Of a stretch of 24,789 bases of DNA, positions 23,129 through 24,789 are shown one piece after another. The notes under the pieces are model-generated. The model had not been told where the DNA came from. It worked only from the letters and a program-made list of their open reading frames with translations, and did no database searches. Source of the stretch: Caulochytrium protostelioides (lineage: Eukaryota; Chytridiomycota; Caulochytriomycetes; Caulochytriales; Caulochytriaceae). Every line of letters begins with the position of its first letter. The stretch's first letter is position 1. Location of the stretch: NCBI GenBank assembly GCA_003615045.1, contig ML014342.1, positions 1 to 24,789 of the forward strand. The letters run 5' to 3'. The position numbers and the translations under genes are program-made.

Positions 23129-24214
23129 CTACTTGGCGGAGGCAGAGGCGGTCGGGGACTTGGCATGACGCTCGGCGAGGTCGACGGCGACACGGAAGAC
23201 GCCGACGAGTGCGCACGTCTGGGCCTTCTCGCTGCACCCGACACTCAAATCATACTCGATTTCGCTGAGCTTGTCCAGGATGTAGACGCGCACGGCGTCC
23301 GGCACGTCCATCGCCATGACGGTCGTGTAGATGTCGGTGATGAGGTCCGCCAGCGCCATGCCGGCCTGCGTCTTGAGGGCCGAGACTTGGTGGTACGCGG
23401 TCGTGAACTGCTCGCTGAAGAGCCACTGCACGATGCGCTGCACGTCCTCGGGCAACGGCTGGCCGACGGTTGCGTAGATGGCGGCTTCGTCGACGGTGTC
23501 GAAGACGGCGTGCGCGGACTGCAGGACGTTCAGCACGCGGCGCATGTCGCCCTTGGCGACGCGCAGCACGGCGTCGCGGCCCTCTGGGGTCATCGTGACG
23601 CCCTCGCGGCTGCAGATCGCATCGAGGCGCGGCGCGATTTGGTCGAGCTGCAACGGCCCAAAGCGGAAGCGCGTGCAGCGCGACTGCAGGGCGGGAATGA
23701 TTTTGCCCACGTAGTTGCAGATCAGGCAGAAGCGCACGTTCGCGGTATATTTCTCGATGATGCGGCGCAGGGCGGCCTGCGCGGCCTGCGTCATGGCGTC
23801 CGCCTCATCGAGGATGATCAGCTTGAACCCGGACGAGAAAATCATCTTGGTGCTCGCGAACGATTTGATCTGCTCGCGCACCACGTCGATGCCGCGGTCG
23901 TCGGAGGCGTTCAGCTCGAGCGTCATGGATTTGTAGCGCTTGCCGTAGAGCCGCTGGGCGCAGGCGAGAATGGTCGAGGTTTTACCGTTGCCAGGCGGGC
24001 CATACAGCAGCAGATGCGGAAAGCGGTTCGTTTCGATAAAGCGGTTGATGGTGTTGATGATTTCGGTGTGCGAGATCAGCTCGTCGAGCTGGGTTGGCCG
24101 GTACTTCTCGACCCAGGGCAGCGTCTCGCCGGCGGCCGCGGCCGAGAACGGCGACACGACTGCGGGCGCCTTGCCCTTGTCGCTGAGCGCCAGCAGCGGA
24201 TTCATCGTGGCCAT
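23129..24214 (-). CDS. RFC3: Replication factor C subunit 3 (clamp loader)
   Basis: Predicted 361-residue AAA+ ATPase. RFC loads the PCNA sliding clamp at primer-template junctions and acts in checkpoint variants of the clamp loader, in the nucleus. The protein starts its conserved part with LPWVEKYRPTQLDELISH. It has Walker A GPPGNGKT (about 72-79), LNASDDRGID (about 101-110), Walker B LIILDEAD (132-139), NALRR-like AALRRIIEKYT, the SRC arginine-finger motif ALQSRCTRFRFGPL (about 175-188), sensor 2 GDMRRVLNVLQ, and the C-terminal collar domain ending near residue 350. FASTKMIF and the QSRCTRFRFGPL context match yeast Rfc3 and human RFC5 rather than the other small subunits. The length is the family norm. 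ATG 24214 gives MATMNPLLAL; the frame is open further upstream, but that part is Arg-rich leader. Stop TAG at 23129-23131. No intron is required. Confidence 0.97.
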   Translation of the reverse strand: MATMNPLLALSDKGKAPAVVSPFSAAAAGETLPWVEKYRPTQLDELISHTEIINTINRFIETNRFPHLLLYGPPGNGKTSTILACAQRLYGKRYKSMTLELNASDDRGIDVVREQIKSFASTKMIFSSGFKLIILDEADAMTQAAQAALRRIIEKYTANVRFCLICNYVGKIIPALQSRCTRFRFGPLQLDQIAPRLDAICSREGVTMTPEGRDAVLRVAKGDMRRVLNVLQSAHAVFDTVDEAAIYATVGQPLPEDVQRIVQWLFSEQFTTAYHQVSALKTQAGMALADLITDIYTTVMAMDVPDAVRVYILDKLSEIEYDLSVGCSEKAQTCALVGVFRVAVDLAERHAKSPTASASAK

Positions 24215-24700
24215 CCCCGAGGCGGTACCAGAGGTAAGGAGTGGAGAGACCCGGCAGAGCGGAAGAGCGCGCGAGGAGAGCGGAGCGGCCAGGGCGAACA
24301 CGGGACGCCGACGCGGGCCAACCGTGGGCCAACCGCCACCGCGCTGAACACGTGCGCTACCCCACAGGCGCCCACCCACGCGCGCGACGCGAGGGAAGCG
24401 AGGCCGAACCGCGGATATCGCAGACGGCTCCGTCGGTGCCGATCGCTGGCGGAGGACCCCGCCGCCCTTCCGGCGGCGGAGGGTCGCGGCGCCTTGCTCC
24501 TCGCCTCCACGCGGTGCTTGGCCTGGTCGACGCGCGCGCGACGGCCGGAGCGACCGCCGCCGGAGGCGGCGGGACCCTGCGACGGCGCGCCATGGCCCGC
24601 CGTGCTGGGCACTTCGCGAGCCGGGCAGGGTGGCGCAGCATGCCGGCGGCGGCGGCGTCCGCCGCGTCGACGCCGTCTGCACGCGCCCCTTTCGGTCTGC
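24215..24700. other. RFC3 5' region
   Basis: Very GC-rich upstream sequence of RFC3 (transcribed leftward). The minus-strand frame stays open through it, but the translation is Arg/Gly/Ala-rich and unlike any RFC extension. It is taken as promoter and leader. Confidence 0.55.
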
Positions 24701-24728
24701 GGCGGCGGCGGCGGCTGCTGCTGCTGCG

Positions 24729-24789
<61 letters not shown>
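24701..24789. repeat. Compound GGC-GCT-GCC triplet repeat at window end
   Basis: GGC repeats (24701-24714) pass into GCT repeats (24715-24726) and then into about 20 GCC repeats that run off the window. It lies about 490-575 bases upstream of RFC3. Termination inside a GC triplet run suggests a sequencing or assembly break. Confidence 0.93.

Noticed and set aside
1-24789. CRISPR array, rRNA genes, LTR elements or other virus-like elements
   Set aside because: No regularly spaced repeats, rRNA signatures, long terminal repeats or reverse transcriptase, integrase or capsid motifs were seen on either strand.

Overview
The window looks like fungal nuclear DNA, most likely Basidiomycota. The evidence is a short secreted protein with the eight-cysteine spacing of basidiomycete class I hydrophobins, a mating-type-like HMG-box protein, a eukaryotic RFC clamp-loader subunit and ribosomal protein eS26. 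The DNA is GC-rich, and most genes are single open frames ending in G or C at third positions. The only intron needed is at the very start of the eS26 gene. An intron-poor lineage such as the smut relatives (Ustilaginomycotina) or some Pucciniomycotina fits best, but this is an inference and no species can be named. The window begins in an A-run and ends inside a long CCG run, so it may be a whole contig that stops at unassemblable repeats.

Layout, left to right: an F-box protein (616-2820, +) convergent with a MAT-type HMG-box regulator (3380-5296, -); a 2.1 kb stretch with a cluster of CATGC-rich palindromes; a diacylglycerol-lipase-like class 3 lipase (7357-9783, +); an intergenic region with hairpins and a TATA box leading to the hydrophobin (11218-11538, +); a 2.1 kb gap holding a 15-bp inverted repeat; a small unrecognised protein (13652-13945, +) convergent with a long Ser/Ala/Pro-rich protein (14655-16724, -).

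From 16.7 to 22.1 kb the window is gene-poor. It holds short tandem repeats, a frame-scattered Gly/His-rich coding signal on the minus strand (18459-18787), and a broken Fanzor/TnpB-like nuclease (about 19332-20118, +), followed at once by an 11-bp tandem repeat. The window closes with two housekeeping genes, eS26 (exon 2 at 22159-22491, +) and RFC3 (23129-24214, -), which face each other.

The genes do not form one pathway. They look like an ordinary fungal neighbourhood with one decayed mobile-element patch. The most notable items are the relic of a eukaryotic RNA-guided-nuclease family, the C-terminal HMG box in a Q/H-rich regulator, the palindrome cluster at 5.6-6.2 kb, and signs of frame switching inside the F-box gene and in the Gly/His-rich stretch.
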